Under the pieces are notes generated by a model. It worked only from the letters and a program-made list of their open reading frames with translations, did no database searches and was not told the origin of the DNA. The translations under genes were made by a program, and so were the position numbers. From Nocardiopsis flavescens (GTDB lineage: Bacteria > Actinomycetota > Actinomycetes > Streptosporangiales > Streptosporangiaceae): 64,000 bases of DNA. Location: positions 248,001 through 312,000 of the forward strand of contig NZ_FQZK01000001.1 in assembly GCF_900141985.1 (NCBI RefSeq), in the 5' to 3' direction. This document shows positions 50,112 through 58,529 of this stretch, piece by piece (positions within the stretch are counted from its first letter, which is position 1; each line of letters opens with the position of its first letter).

Positions 50112-50130
50112 ACAGGTTAGCCTTACCTAG
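50112..50130. promoter_or_regulatory. iron box (DtxR/IdeR/DmdR-type operator) in divergent promoter
   Basis: ACAGGTTAGCCTTACCTAG (plus strand) is the reverse complement of CTAGGTAAGGCTAACCTGT, close to the consensus TTAGGTTAGGCTAACCTAA. Located between divergent permease (start 50096) and binding-protein (start 50157) genes, so one box would repress both with Fe2+. Confidence 0.85.
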
Positions 50131-50156
50131 GTCGTCTTCGCACGGAAGGGTCCCTC

Positions 50157-51203
50157 ATGTTCCTCACCCGCCGCCCCCGGCACGACCGGCGTCCGACCCG
50201 GGCGCGCGTGCCCGGCGCAACGGTCACCCTAACGGCATCGGCGCTGGTCCTCGCCCTGGGGGTGGCCGGTTGCGCCTCCTCCGGGCCCGCCCCGGCCCCC
50301 GAGGGGGCCGCGACACGGACGGTGGAGGGGGTCGGCGGGAGCGTGGAGGTGCCCGCCGAGCCGGAGCGGATCGCCGTCCTGTGGCGTCCGACACTGGCCG
50401 CCGTGACCCTGCTCGGCCACCACCCGGTCGCCACCATGGGCACCCCCGGCGCGCCGGGGCAGGGGCTGGAGCCGTTCCTGCCCGGGGACGCCGACGGCGC
50501 CCTGCTGAACGTGGTCACCAACTCCCCCGCCGAGGACGACGTCAACCTGGAGGCGCTGGCCCTGGCCGAGCCCGACCTCATCCTGGGGGTGTCCACCCCC
50601 GCGGGGGCGCAGGACGCGATCGCGGCCGAGCTGTCGGCGATCGCGCCCACCGTCCTGCTGGAGTGGGAGGGCACCGGCTCCTGGCGCACCCACCTGCACG
50701 ACGTGGCCGCGGTCCTGGGGCGGGAGGCCGAGGCCGAGCGGGCCGACGCCGGGTACGACGCGGCGGTGGCCCGGGCCGCGGAGGCGATCGGGGAGGCCGG
50801 GGTGGACCCGGGCACCGAGGTGTCCCTGGTGCGGCTCCAGAGCGGCACCGAGATCCGCCTGGAGACGGCGGCGTCCTTCCCGGGGCAGGTGATCGCCGAC
50901 CTGGGGCTGGCCCGCCCCGAGGGGCAGGAGGAGCCCGAGGGCGACACCGACTTCATCCCGCTGTCGTACGAGAACCTGGACCGCGGCGACGGCGACGTGC
51001 TCTTCGTGCTGGCCGGGTCCGGGTTCCCCGACGCCCCGGACACGTTCTCCGACGGGGTGTGGGCCGACCTGGACGCGGTGCGCGCCGGGCGGGTCTACCG
51101 GGCCGACCACGACGTGTGGGGCGCGGCCAACCTGCACGCCGCCCACCGGGTCGTGGAGGAGGCGGCCGAGGCGCTGACCGGGCAGGCCGAACCAGCCCTG
51201 TAG
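50157..51203 (+). CDS. iron-siderophore ABC transporter substrate-binding lipoprotein
   Basis: 348 residues. Signal peptide with twin basic start, hydrophobic core LTASALVLALG and lipobox VAGC (Cys about residue 39), so it is attached to the outer membrane leaflet of the cytoplasmic membrane. The FepB/FecB-like fold shows SVEVPAEPERIAVL, then LALAEPDLILG. Supplies Fe-siderophore to the FecCD permeases encoded divergently. Which siderophore is unknown; no siderophore biosynthesis gene is in the window. Confidence 0.9.
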   Translation: MFLTRRPRHDRRPTRARVPGATVTLTASALVLALGVAGCASSGPAPAPEGAATRTVEGVGGSVEVPAEPERIAVLWRPTLAAVTLLGHHPVATMGTPGAPGQGLEPFLPGDADGALLNVVTNSPAEDDVNLEALALAEPDLILGVSTPAGAQDAIAAELSAIAPTVLLEWEGTGSWRTHLHDVAAVLGREAEAERADAGYDAAVARAAEAIGEAGVDPGTEVSLVRLQSGTEIRLETAASFPGQVIADLGLARPEGQEEPEGDTDFIPLSYENLDRGDGDVLFVLAGSGFPDAPDTFSDGVWADLDAVRAGRVYRADHDVWGAANLHAAHRVVEEAAEALTGQAEPAL

Positions 51204-51207
51204 GAAC

Positions 51208-51245
51208 CGCGTGGGCCCCGGGGGGATCCCCCCGGGGCCCACGCG
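51208..51245. terminator. 38-bp perfect palindrome terminator
   Basis: Arms 51208-51226 and 51227-51245 are exact inverted repeats (centre GGATCC), directly after the binding-protein stop and before the convergent LapA-type gene. Confidence 0.8.
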
Positions 51246-51256
51246 TTCGGCGGCGG

Positions 51257-51520
51257 TCAGCGGACCTTGCGGGAGGCCCGTCCGGTGCGGGTGCTCCCCG
51301 AGGGGCGCAGCAGCCAGCCGATGGCGCCGCCCGCCACCACGGCCGCCGTCAGCGTCGCCCACAGCGGGGCGGTCACGGTGATGAGCAGCAGGTTGATATC
51401 GGTGGGCTCGCGGTTCTGGACGATGAACACGATCACCCCGACCAGCAGGACGAGGGCCACCCACAGCTTCGGCGAGGCCAGCGGCCCGCGCTTGTCCTCC
51501 ACCGCCGTCGGCTCGGTCAT
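51257..51520 (-). CDS. LapA-domain (DUF1049) small membrane protein
   Basis: 87 residues from ATG 51520. Two hydrophobic helices: KLWVALVLLVGVIVFIVQN followed by PLWATLTAAVVAGGAIGWLL, the pattern of the LapA/DUF1049 family (cell-envelope assembly proteins in some bacteria). The basic C-terminus (RTGRASRKVR) is cytoplasmic. Function here unknown; transcribed in the same direction as the SPFH-like lipoprotein upstream. Confidence 0.75.
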   Translation of the reverse strand: MTEPTAVEDKRGPLASPKLWVALVLLVGVIVFIVQNREPTDINLLLITVTAPLWATLTAAVVAGGAIGWLLRPSGSTRTGRASRKVR

Positions 51521-51612
51521 CGCTTCCCCCTCCGTCGGCGACCGGGTCATCGGAAGGGTGTTCCCGCCGGCGGGTCCGCGCACGGCCAAGGCGGGTCCCA
51601 GATTCGGTCGCG

Positions 51613-52527
51613 TCAGTTGCCGCCGCGCGGGCTCGGGTTGACGTTGACGCCGCTGCCGTAGGGGATCGGCAGGAAGTCGACCTTCCCGTCCTTGAGCGCC
51701 TGGTAGAGGATGTAGCCGTCGGGGCCGAGCACCTCGACCAGCGCCTCGATCGCCTCCAGCTCCTTGTCGACCCGCTCGTTCTCCTGCTCCTGGGCGGTGG
51801 TCATCTCCACCGCCTCCTGGGCCAGGGTGAGCGCGTTGCGGACCTCCTCGGGCGGGGTGGGCTGCTGGATGGTCAGCTGCGGGGTCCCGCAGGCGTCCTC
51901 GCCGCCGGTGTAGACGGGCGAGCAGAAGAACTCGCCGCCGCCCTGCTCGTCGATGTAGGCCGCGGTCAGGTCGCCGACCTTCTGCTCCCACTCGGCCTTG
52001 GCCTCGGCGCTGGTGTACAGGTCGCGCCAGGCGTACTCCTTGGTGGCGTCGTCCAGGGCCCGGTTGAGGGGCTGGCCGATGTAGTCGCGCAGCAGGTCCA
52101 CCCAGCCGCCGTCCTCGTAGGCGGTGTACTTCAGGCCCAGCCGCTCGTGGAACTCCCGGAGCTGGTCGCAGTCGATGTTGAGGCTGAACGTCACCAGCCC
52201 GGTGACGGTGAGTTCGAGGTCGTCCTCGGACACGACCGTGGAGGCGCCCATCTCGGCCGCCTCGGCGCCGGAGAACTCGAAGGTCCGCTGTCCGGCGGGG
52301 TAGAGGTAGGCCTCGTCGCCGGGGCCGTGGTACTCGCGGTTGCCCGGCTGGATGCAGGTGTCGAAGGTCGTGGAGGAGAAGGGCCCGGCGTTGTACTCCA
52401 GGCCCGCCTGGTCGGGTCCGGCGTTGGCCGAGCAGGCGGTCAGCGCCAGCGCGGCGGCGGCCAGGGCCGCCGCGGTCCGGCGGCGGGGCCGGCGGGGGTT
52501 CGTCAGGGGGGTCCGGGGTGAGGGCAT
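51613..52527 (-). CDS. SPFH-domain-like lipoprotein
   Basis: 304 residues from ATG 52527 (GTG 52533 alternative). Signal peptide ending in a lipobox ALTAC (Cys about residue 32). The mature part contains an SPFH/prohibitin-like region (TVVSEDDLELTVTGLVTFSL, VDLLRDYIGQPLNRALDDAT) and a coiled-coil helix rich in E/A/Q (LAQEAVEMTTAQEQENERVDKE starts near residue 245). SPFH proteins form membrane microdomain scaffolds; an exported lipoprotein form is unusual. Confidence 0.75.
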   Translation of the reverse strand: MPSPRTPLTNPRRPRRRTAAALAAAALALTACSANAGPDQAGLEYNAGPFSSTTFDTCIQPGNREYHGPGDEAYLYPAGQRTFEFSGAEAAEMGASTVVSEDDLELTVTGLVTFSLNIDCDQLREFHERLGLKYTAYEDGGWVDLLRDYIGQPLNRALDDATKEYAWRDLYTSAEAKAEWEQKVGDLTAAYIDEQGGGEFFCSPVYTGGEDACGTPQLTIQQPTPPEEVRNALTLAQEAVEMTTAQEQENERVDKELEAIEALVEVLGPDGYILYQALKDGKVDFLPIPYGSGVNVNPSPRGGN

Positions 52528-52611
52528 GAGCACACCGTCCGTCTCAAGAGGGGGATTCCTCCTCACCTCTCGGACGCCCGGCCGGGGCACGCGCCCTGCG
52601 GCCGGCGGCGG

Positions 52612-53379
52612 TCACAGGAAGATGTCCCAGGCCATGCGCAGCAGCAGGGCGGCGACGACCACCAGGAGCACCGCCCGGACGAACCCCGAGCCGCGGCGCA
52701 GCGCCATGCGCGCCCCCACCTGGGCGCCGATGACGGTGCACACCCCCAGCCCCAGGCCCAGCAGCCAGTCCACGTGCCCGCCGAGGGAGAACACGGCGAG
52801 GGCGCCCAGGTTGGTGCACACGTTGACGATCTTGGCGGCGGCCGAGGCGGAGACGAAGTCCATGCCCAGCACGGCGGTGAGGGAGATGATGAGGAAGACG
52901 CCGGTGCCCGGTCCGATGAGCCCGTCGTAGAAGCCCACGCCCAGGCCGGCCAGCGCGACGGCGGCCAGCATCCGGTTGCGGGTGCGCCGGGAGGGGTCGG
53001 CCGCCGCCCCCATGGCCGGGCGCAGGTACACCAGCAGCGCCACTCCGGCCAGGACGACCATGATGACGGGTTTGAGGACGTCGGTGGTGAGCGCGGTGGC
53101 CAGGGCGGCGCCGCCGCCGGCGCCCAGCAGGGCCAGGGCCGCGGTGGGCACCACCACGGCGCGGTCCACGGGCACCCGGCGGGCGTAGGCGACCGCGGCG
53201 GAGGCGGTGCCGAAGATCGCCCCGAGCTTGTTGGTGCCCAGCAGGGTGGCCAGCGGCGTGGTGGGCGCGGCGACCAGCAGGGCGGGCAGCAGGAGCAGAC
53301 CTCCGCCGCCGACGACGGCGTCGACCCATCCGGCGGCGACGCCGGCCAGGAGCAGCAGGCCGAGGATCTCGGGGTCCAC
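52612..53379 (-). CDS. TauE/SafE family sulfite or anion exporter
   Basis: 255 residues from GTG 53379. Eight membrane helices with the duplicated TauE half motif: GWVDAVVGGGGLLLLPALL and VGFYDGLIGPGTGVFLI, the latter the conserved GxxxGxIGxGxG-like second half. Transports sulfite, sulfoacetate or related anions by family knowledge. No sulfur-metabolism gene next to it. Confidence 0.88.
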   Translation of the reverse strand: MDPEILGLLLLAGVAAGWVDAVVGGGGLLLLPALLVAAPTTPLATLLGTNKLGAIFGTASAAVAYARRVPVDRAVVVPTAALALLGAGGGAALATALTTDVLKPVIMVVLAGVALLVYLRPAMGAAADPSRRTRNRMLAAVALAGLGVGFYDGLIGPGTGVFLIISLTAVLGMDFVSASAAAKIVNVCTNLGALAVFSLGGHVDWLLGLGLGVCTVIGAQVGARMALRRGSGFVRAVLLVVVAALLLRMAWDIFL

Positions 53380-53555
53380 GGGTCACCGCCCCCGCAGGAG
53401 AGGGATGATCATGGGTTCTTTCCCAGCGGCGGGACGAAGAGGAGGAAACACGCGAAAAGGGGGATGCGCCACGAAGTGTAGCGGGGTGCGGGCGTCAGCA
53501 GACGCACCGCACCCCGCCCGTCGGCGACGCCCGGGTCCGGGGGCGCCGCCACGTC

Positions 53556-54191
53556 TCAGGGGGAGCCGTAGCGCCCGTCGAACCAGGCGCGGGCCCCCTC
53601 GACCACCCGGGGCGGCACCCCGTGGCCGCCGGGGTGCTCCAGGAACTCCACCCGCGCGCCCCGGCCGGCCAGGTGGTCGGCCAGCAGCCGGGCCTGGTCG
53701 GGGGTGCTGACCGGGTCGGCCGCCCCCGCGCCCAGGAACGCCGCCGTGCCCGACAGGTCGGCCCCGCCGGGTCCGCGCCCCTGGAGCGGGTACCCGGCGC
53801 CCAGCAGCACCGCCCCGTCCAGCAGGCCCGGGTGCAGGAACATCAGGGCGGCGGCGATGTTGGCGCCGTTGGAGAAGCCCGCCGCGACGACGGGGGCGTC
53901 CAGGCCGTGGTGCTCCAGGGCCGCGGGCAGCCACTCGGCCAGCTCGGCGGCGCGGGCGACGACGTCGTCGACGTCGAAGACGCCCTCGCGCAGCCGCCGG
54001 AACCAGCGGTTCATCCCGTTCTCGTCCACCTTGCCGCGCGGCGAGAGCAGGGCGGCGCCCGGTGCCAGGACGCGGCCCAGCGGGAGCAGGTCGTGCTCGT
54101 CGGCGCCGGTGCCGTGGAGCAGCAGCAGGGTGGGCGCCTGGGGCCGGCGGGCCGGCTCGACGAGGTGGACGAAGTCGGCGGCCCCGCTCAC
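53556..54191 (-). CDS. phospholipase/carboxylesterase-like alpha/beta hydrolase (MhqD-like)
   Basis: 211 residues from GTG 54191, overlapping the dioxygenase stop by 4 bp. LLLHGTGADEHDLLPL oxyanion region, nucleophile elbow AGFSNGANIAAAL, acid in GAADPVSTPDQ and His in PGGHGVPPRV form a full triad. Paired with the ring-cleaving dioxygenase, it resembles the mhqD-mhqO hydroquinone detoxification pair of firmicutes (inference from architecture and order). Confidence 0.85.
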   Translation of the reverse strand: MSGAADFVHLVEPARRPQAPTLLLLHGTGADEHDLLPLGRVLAPGAALLSPRGKVDENGMNRWFRRLREGVFDVDDVVARAAELAEWLPAALEHHGLDAPVVAAGFSNGANIAAALMFLHPGLLDGAVLLGAGYPLQGRGPGGADLSGTAAFLGAGAADPVSTPDQARLLADHLAGRGARVEFLEHPGGHGVPPRVVEGARAWFDGRYGSP

Positions 54192-55138
54192 CGGTCCCCC
54201 TCCAGGGGCGGCAGGGCGGCGGCGATGGCCTCGCGGTCGGGCTCCAGCCACGGCGGGAGCCGCAGGGAGCGGCCCAGTTCGAGCAGGGGCTCGTCGTAGT
54301 CGAACCCGGGCCCGTCGGTGGCGATCTCCAGCAGCACGCCGCCGGGCTCGCGGAAGTAGATGGAGGTGAAGTAGTTGCGGTCGCGGACCTCGGTCACACC
54401 CACGCCTTGGGCGATGAGGTCCTCGCGCCAGGCGGCCTGGGAGGGGCCGTCGGGGGCGCGGTAGGCGACGTGGTGGACGGTCCCGGCGGCCACGTGGCCG
54501 CGCTCGGCCGCGGGGCGGGCGACCACGTCGACGATGGTGCCGACCGCCTCGCCCGCGGCGGCGGTGCGAAAGCGCGCGCGGTCGGCGGTCTCCTCCTCCA
54601 GACGGAAGCCCAGCCGGTCGACGAGCAGGGCGGCGGTGTCGTCCAGCCGGTTCTCGGTGAAGGTGACCGCGCGGATGCCGCGCACGGCGCGGTCGGCGGG
54701 GATGCCGCCGCCGTCCCAGGGGTCGGTGTCGTGGTGGTCGGTGGAGGCGGCCAGCTCGATGACCAGGCCGTCGGGGTCGCGCAGGGAGAGCACGTCCTCG
54801 GCGCCGCGCTCGGCGGGCCGGGTGAAGTCGACGTCCAGGGACCTCAGGTGCTCGGCCCACCAGCCCAGGGACCCCTCGGGCACCGAGAAGGTCGTGACGG
54901 TGGCCTGCCCGGCGCCCAGGCGCCCGCGCGGGGCCCCGGGCCAGGGGAAGAACGTCATGATGGTGCCAGGGCTGCCCGCCCGGTCGCCGTAGTAGAGGTG
55001 GTAGGTGGTGGGGTCGTCGAAGTTGACGGTGCGCTTGACCAGGCGCATCCCCAGGACGTTGCGGTAGAAGGCGGCGTTGGCCGCCGGGTCCGTGGCGATG
55101 GCGGTCACATGGTGGATCCCCGCCGGGCGTACGTCCAT
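54188..55138 (-). CDS. ring-cleaving dioxygenase of the VOC superfamily (MhqO-like)
   Basis: 316 residues. Two VOC repeats: GIHHVTAIATDPAANAAFYRNVLG begins the first, with metal His9-type residues; the second includes GTVHHVAYRAPDG and REPGGVLLEIATDGPG, giving the second His and the Glu of the metal site. Extradiol-type hydroquinone or catechol cleavage by family analogy to MhqA/MhqO. ATG 55138; the operator-like palindrome at 55161-55180 is 23 bases upstream. Confidence 0.87.
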   Translation of the reverse strand: MDVRPAGIHHVTAIATDPAANAAFYRNVLGMRLVKRTVNFDDPTTYHLYYGDRAGSPGTIMTFFPWPGAPRGRLGAGQATVTTFSVPEGSLGWWAEHLRSLDVDFTRPAERGAEDVLSLRDPDGLVIELAASTDHHDTDPWDGGGIPADRAVRGIRAVTFTENRLDDTAALLVDRLGFRLEEETADRARFRTAAAGEAVGTIVDVVARPAAERGHVAAGTVHHVAYRAPDGPSQAAWREDLIAQGVGVTEVRDRNYFTSIYFREPGGVLLEIATDGPGFDYDEPLLELGRSLRLPPWLEPDREAIAAALPPLEGDR

Positions 55139-55160
55139 TCGGCACCTCTCTCGCGACCAG

Positions 55161-55180
55161 GTGGTTGAATCTTAAACCAC
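55161..55180. promoter_or_regulatory. MarR-type inverted repeat upstream of dioxygenase
   Basis: GTGGTTGAATCTTAAACCAC: 10-bp arms with 8 matches. It overlaps the stop codon of the upstream MFS gene and the probable promoter of the dioxygenase-hydrolase pair, the usual position for a quinone-sensing MarR/MhqR-type repressor. No such regulator gene is present in the window. Confidence 0.5.
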
Positions 55181-56464
55181 TTTGGGCGGCTTCTCCCCCT
55201 CCCGCGCCGCCGCGCCGTCCCGCGGCGCGGCCGGGGAGCCCCCGGGACCGGTCGCCGGGGCGCGCCCCCGGGAGCGCAGGCCCAGCCCCGCCAGCGGCGC
55301 CGCCGCGCACAGGGCCGCGGCGAACGCCAGCGCCGCCCCCCACCCCCAGTGGTCGTAGAACACCCCGCCGACCCAGCCCAGCAGGCTCGCCCCGACGTAG
55401 TAGGCCAGCGTGTACACCGACGAGGCCTGCGCCCGGCCGCTCCCGGCCCGGCGGGCCGCCCAGGCCGAGGCGGTGGCGTGCGCGCAGAAGAACACGAACG
55501 TGAACACCACCAGGCCCGCCGCGACCACCGGCAGCCAGGGCGCGGCCAGCACCGCCGCCGCGGCGCCCATCACCGCGGCCGAGGCCGCCAGCACCCGGTA
55601 GGGGCCCCACCGGGCCCCGGCCCGCCCCGACCACGCCGACCCGGCCATCCCGGCGGTGTAGGCGACGAACAGCGACGACGCCACCGCCTGCGACAGGCCG
55701 AAGGGCTCCCCCGTGAGCCGGAAGCCCAGCAGGTTGTAGACCGTCATGAAGGCCCCCATGAGCAGCAGCGCCTGGGCGTACAGCGCGGCCATGCCCGGAG
55801 TGGCCAGCGCCGCCCGCCACCGGGCCCGGCCGCCGCCACCGCCGGAGCGGGCGGCGGGCGCGCCGCGGGACCGGCGGGGCAGCGCGCACACGAACACCAG
55901 CCAGGCCGCCGCCCCCACCGCCGTGGTCGCCGCCACCCCCCACTGCCAGCCGCCCGCGGCGGCCGCCCACCCCGAGACCAGGCGCCCGCCCATGCCGCCC
56001 AGCGGGTTCCCGGCGATGTACACGCCGATCGCCCGGGCGGCGTCGGCCGGGTGCAGCACCTCGGACAGGTGGGCCACCGCCGCCGCGGGCACCCCGCCCA
56101 GGGCGGCCCCCTGCACCGCGCGCAGGGCCACGAGCAGCCACAGGTCACCGGCGAAGGGCGCGGCGCACCCGACCAGGGTGGCCACCGCCAGGGAGGCCCC
56201 GATGACGCGCGTGCGGCCGAACCGGTCGCCCAGGCCGCTCCACACCAGGGCGAACCCGGCCAGCGCGCCGGTGGCCGCCGACACCGTCAGGGACACGCGC
56301 GCGGCCGACTCCCCCAGGTCCGCGGCCATCTCCGGCAGGACCGGCTGCACGGACCAGAGCTGGGCGAAGGTCGCCACCGCCACGGCCACCATGGCCACCA
56401 CGGTCCGCCGGTACTCGGGCGACCCGGCCCGCGGCCGGTCGTCGAAGGGGTGCGCCGTCTCCAT
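55172..56464 (-). CDS. MFS transporter (YnfM-type)
   Basis: 430 residues, 12 predicted helices. LWSVQPVLPEMAADLGESAARVSLTVSAATGALAGFALVWSGLGDRFGRTRVIG segments near residues 35-90 include the GLGDRFGRT motif A; the C-terminus ends PKVV. Similar to YnfM/arabinose-efflux-like permeases; substrate unknown. Divergent from a LysR gene at 56535, the classical arrangement of a LysR-regulated exporter. Confidence 0.87.
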   Translation of the reverse strand: METAHPFDDRPRAGSPEYRRTVVAMVAVAVATFAQLWSVQPVLPEMAADLGESAARVSLTVSAATGALAGFALVWSGLGDRFGRTRVIGASLAVATLVGCAAPFAGDLWLLVALRAVQGAALGGVPAAAVAHLSEVLHPADAARAIGVYIAGNPLGGMGGRLVSGWAAAAGGWQWGVAATTAVGAAAWLVFVCALPRRSRGAPAARSGGGGGRARWRAALATPGMAALYAQALLLMGAFMTVYNLLGFRLTGEPFGLSQAVASSLFVAYTAGMAGSAWSGRAGARWGPYRVLAASAAVMGAAAAVLAAPWLPVVAAGLVVFTFVFFCAHATASAWAARRAGSGRAQASSVYTLAYYVGASLLGWVGGVFYDHWGWGAALAFAAALCAAAPLAGLGLRSRGRAPATGPGGSPAAPRDGAAAREGEKPPKVV

Positions 56465-56534
56465 GCGCCCACGCTAGGAACCCGCGGACCCATACGTCCA
56501 ATGCATGAACACGCTCTGACCCATACTGGATCGC
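56465..56534. promoter_or_regulatory. divergent LysR/MFS promoter region
   Basis: The octamer ACCCATAC occurs twice as a direct repeat (56488-56495 and 56519-56526). A -10-like CATACT (56522-56527) lies seven bases before ATG 56535, suggesting leaderless LysR translation. The repeat pair is a candidate LysR binding region. Confidence 0.4.
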
Positions 56535-57473
56535 ATGGAATCCGAGGACGCCGACCGCGTCACCCGCCTGCTCGCCCCCCGCCTGCACATGCTGGCCGCC
56601 CTGGCGCGGACCGAGCACGTCACCCGCGCCGCCGAGGTGCTGGGCATGCCCCAGCCCACGCTGAGCAGGGCGATCGCCCGCCTCCAGGAGGACACCGGGC
56701 TCACCCTGGTCGAGCGCACCGGGCGCGGGGTGCGGCTGACGCGTGCGGGCCGCCTGCTGCTGCCGCACGTGGAGCGGGCCCTGGCCGACCTCGCCCGCGG
56801 TGTGGGGGAGCTCACCGACGCCGACCGCGGCCGCGTCGGCCTGACCTTCCTGCCCACCCTGGGCGTGGAGGTGGTGCCCGCCCTGCTGCGGGACTTCCGC
56901 CGCGCCCGCCCCGACGTGCGCTTCACCCTGGTGCAGGAGCCCTGGGCTGACTCCCTGCGCCGGCTGGCCGCGGGCGGCGCCGACCTGGCGCTCACCTCGC
57001 CGCTGCCCGCCGACCCGCTCCTGGAGTCCACCGTGCTGCACACCCAGGCGCTGCGCCTGGTGGTGCCCGAGCACCACCGGCTGGCCGCCGCCGGCCGCGC
57101 GGTCGCCCTGGCCGAGGTCGCCGGGGAGGAGTTCGTGCTCCTCAAGCCGGGGCGCGGGGTGCGCCACCTGACGGACCTGATCACCGACCGGGCCGCCCTG
57201 ACCCCGAAGGTCGCCTTCGAGGCCGACGACATCGCGACGGCGCGCGGGCTGGCCGGCGCCGGGCTGGGGGTGACGGTGCTGCCCGCGCGTCCGCGCGGAC
57301 CGCTGCCGGGCACCGTGGAGCTGGCCCTGTCCGACCCCGGCGCGGTGCGCCCCATCGGCGTGGTCCACCCGGCCCGGGGGTCCGGCGGCGGGTACACGCC
57401 GCCGGCCGTGGCGACGTTCCTGGAGCACGTGCGCCGCCACGGGCCGCGGCTGATCCCCGACCTGACCGGCTGA
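56535..57473 (+). CDS. LysR-family transcriptional regulator
   Basis: 312 residues. N-terminal winged HTH (LHMLAALARTEHVTRAAEVL, MPQPTLSRAIARLQEDTGLTL) and effector domain starting GRVGLTFLPTLGVEVVPALL. Probably regulates the divergent MFS transporter and itself. Start may be leaderless. Confidence 0.92.
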   Translation: MESEDADRVTRLLAPRLHMLAALARTEHVTRAAEVLGMPQPTLSRAIARLQEDTGLTLVERTGRGVRLTRAGRLLLPHVERALADLARGVGELTDADRGRVGLTFLPTLGVEVVPALLRDFRRARPDVRFTLVQEPWADSLRRLAAGGADLALTSPLPADPLLESTVLHTQALRLVVPEHHRLAAAGRAVALAEVAGEEFVLLKPGRGVRHLTDLITDRAALTPKVAFEADDIATARGLAGAGLGVTVLPARPRGPLPGTVELALSDPGAVRPIGVVHPARGSGGGYTPPAVATFLEHVRRHGPRLIPDLTG

Positions 57474-57513
57474 GCGGGAAACCCTTTGCGGGGCGGGCCC
57501 GCCCGCCGCCACC

Positions 57514-58317
57514 ATGGCCCCCATGACACGAGACCACGGCCTACAGGCCGAACGCTCCGCCCGCCCCGTGGCCCTGGTGACCGGGGTGGGCCGCACCCGC
57601 GGCATCGGCGCCGCCGTCGCCCTGCGCCTGGCCGCGGCCGGGTGGGACATCGCCTTCACCCACTGGACGCCCTACGACGCGCGCATGCCCTGGGGCGCCG
57701 AGCCCGGGGCCGCCGCCGCGGTCGCCGACGGCCTCGCCGGGCACGGGGCCGCGCACCTCGCACTGGAGGCCGACTTCGCCGACCCCGCGGTCCCCGACCG
57801 GGTCGTGGAGCGGGTCGCGGCCGAGATGGGACCGCCCACCGCCCTGGTGCTGTGCCACTGCGAGTCGGTGGCCACCTCGCTGCTGGACACCGGCGTGGAG
57901 TCCTTCGACCGCCACTTCGCGGTCAACGCCCGGGCCTCCTGGCTGCTGGTGCGCGCCTTCGCCCGCGCGTTCGAGGGCCCCCGCGGGGCGGGCAGGATCG
58001 TCGCGCTGACCAGCGACCACACCGCGGGCAACCTGCCCTATGGAGCCAGCAAGGGGGCGCTGGACCGGATCGTCCTCGCCGCGGCCCGCGAGCTGGCGCA
58101 CCTGGGCGTGAGCGCCAACGCGGTGAACCCCGGGCCGGTCGACACCGGCTGGATGACACCCGAGGTGCGCGAGGAGACGGCCGGGTACACCCCGCTGGGC
58201 CGCCTCGGGACCCCGCAGGACACCGCCGACCTGGTCGAGTTCCTGTGCTCGCCGCGCGGGGGGTGGATCAACGGCCGCCTGCTGAGCAGCGACGGCGGGA
58301 TCTCGGCCCCGTCCTGA
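57514..58317 (+). CDS. SDR family oxidoreductase (FabG-like)
   Basis: 267 residues from ATG 57514 (ATG 57523 also possible). Cofactor loop TGVGRTRGIGAAV, NARAS, catalytic Ser segment RIVALTSDHTAGN and YGASK active-site pair; C-terminal WINGRLLSSDGGIS is typical of classical SDR 3-oxoacyl reductase-like proteins. The extra residue in the TGxxxGxG loop (GVGRTRGIG) resembles EnvM-like or 3-ketoacyl reductase variants from actinomycetes. Substrate not known. Confidence 0.88.
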   Translation: MAPMTRDHGLQAERSARPVALVTGVGRTRGIGAAVALRLAAAGWDIAFTHWTPYDARMPWGAEPGAAAAVADGLAGHGAAHLALEADFADPAVPDRVVERVAAEMGPPTALVLCHCESVATSLLDTGVESFDRHFAVNARASWLLVRAFARAFEGPRGAGRIVALTSDHTAGNLPYGASKGALDRIVLAAARELAHLGVSANAVNPGPVDTGWMTPEVREETAGYTPLGRLGTPQDTADLVEFLCSPRGGWINGRLLSSDGGISAPS

Positions 58318-58529
58318 GCGCGGCGCGACCGCCGCGTTCCGGATCAGGACGGTATCCGGACCGCGACGGCCGCGCGCCCCATAGTCGGCCGGAACTTGTC
58401 CGAATGTCAACAAAACGGGGGCACGCCGCCACCCCCCGCAACCGGACCGAGACCCGAACGGGTCCGACTTTCCACTGTGTGCGCCCTACACTTTCCCAGC
58501 ACCCCGCACCCCGCCACCCGAGGAGACGC

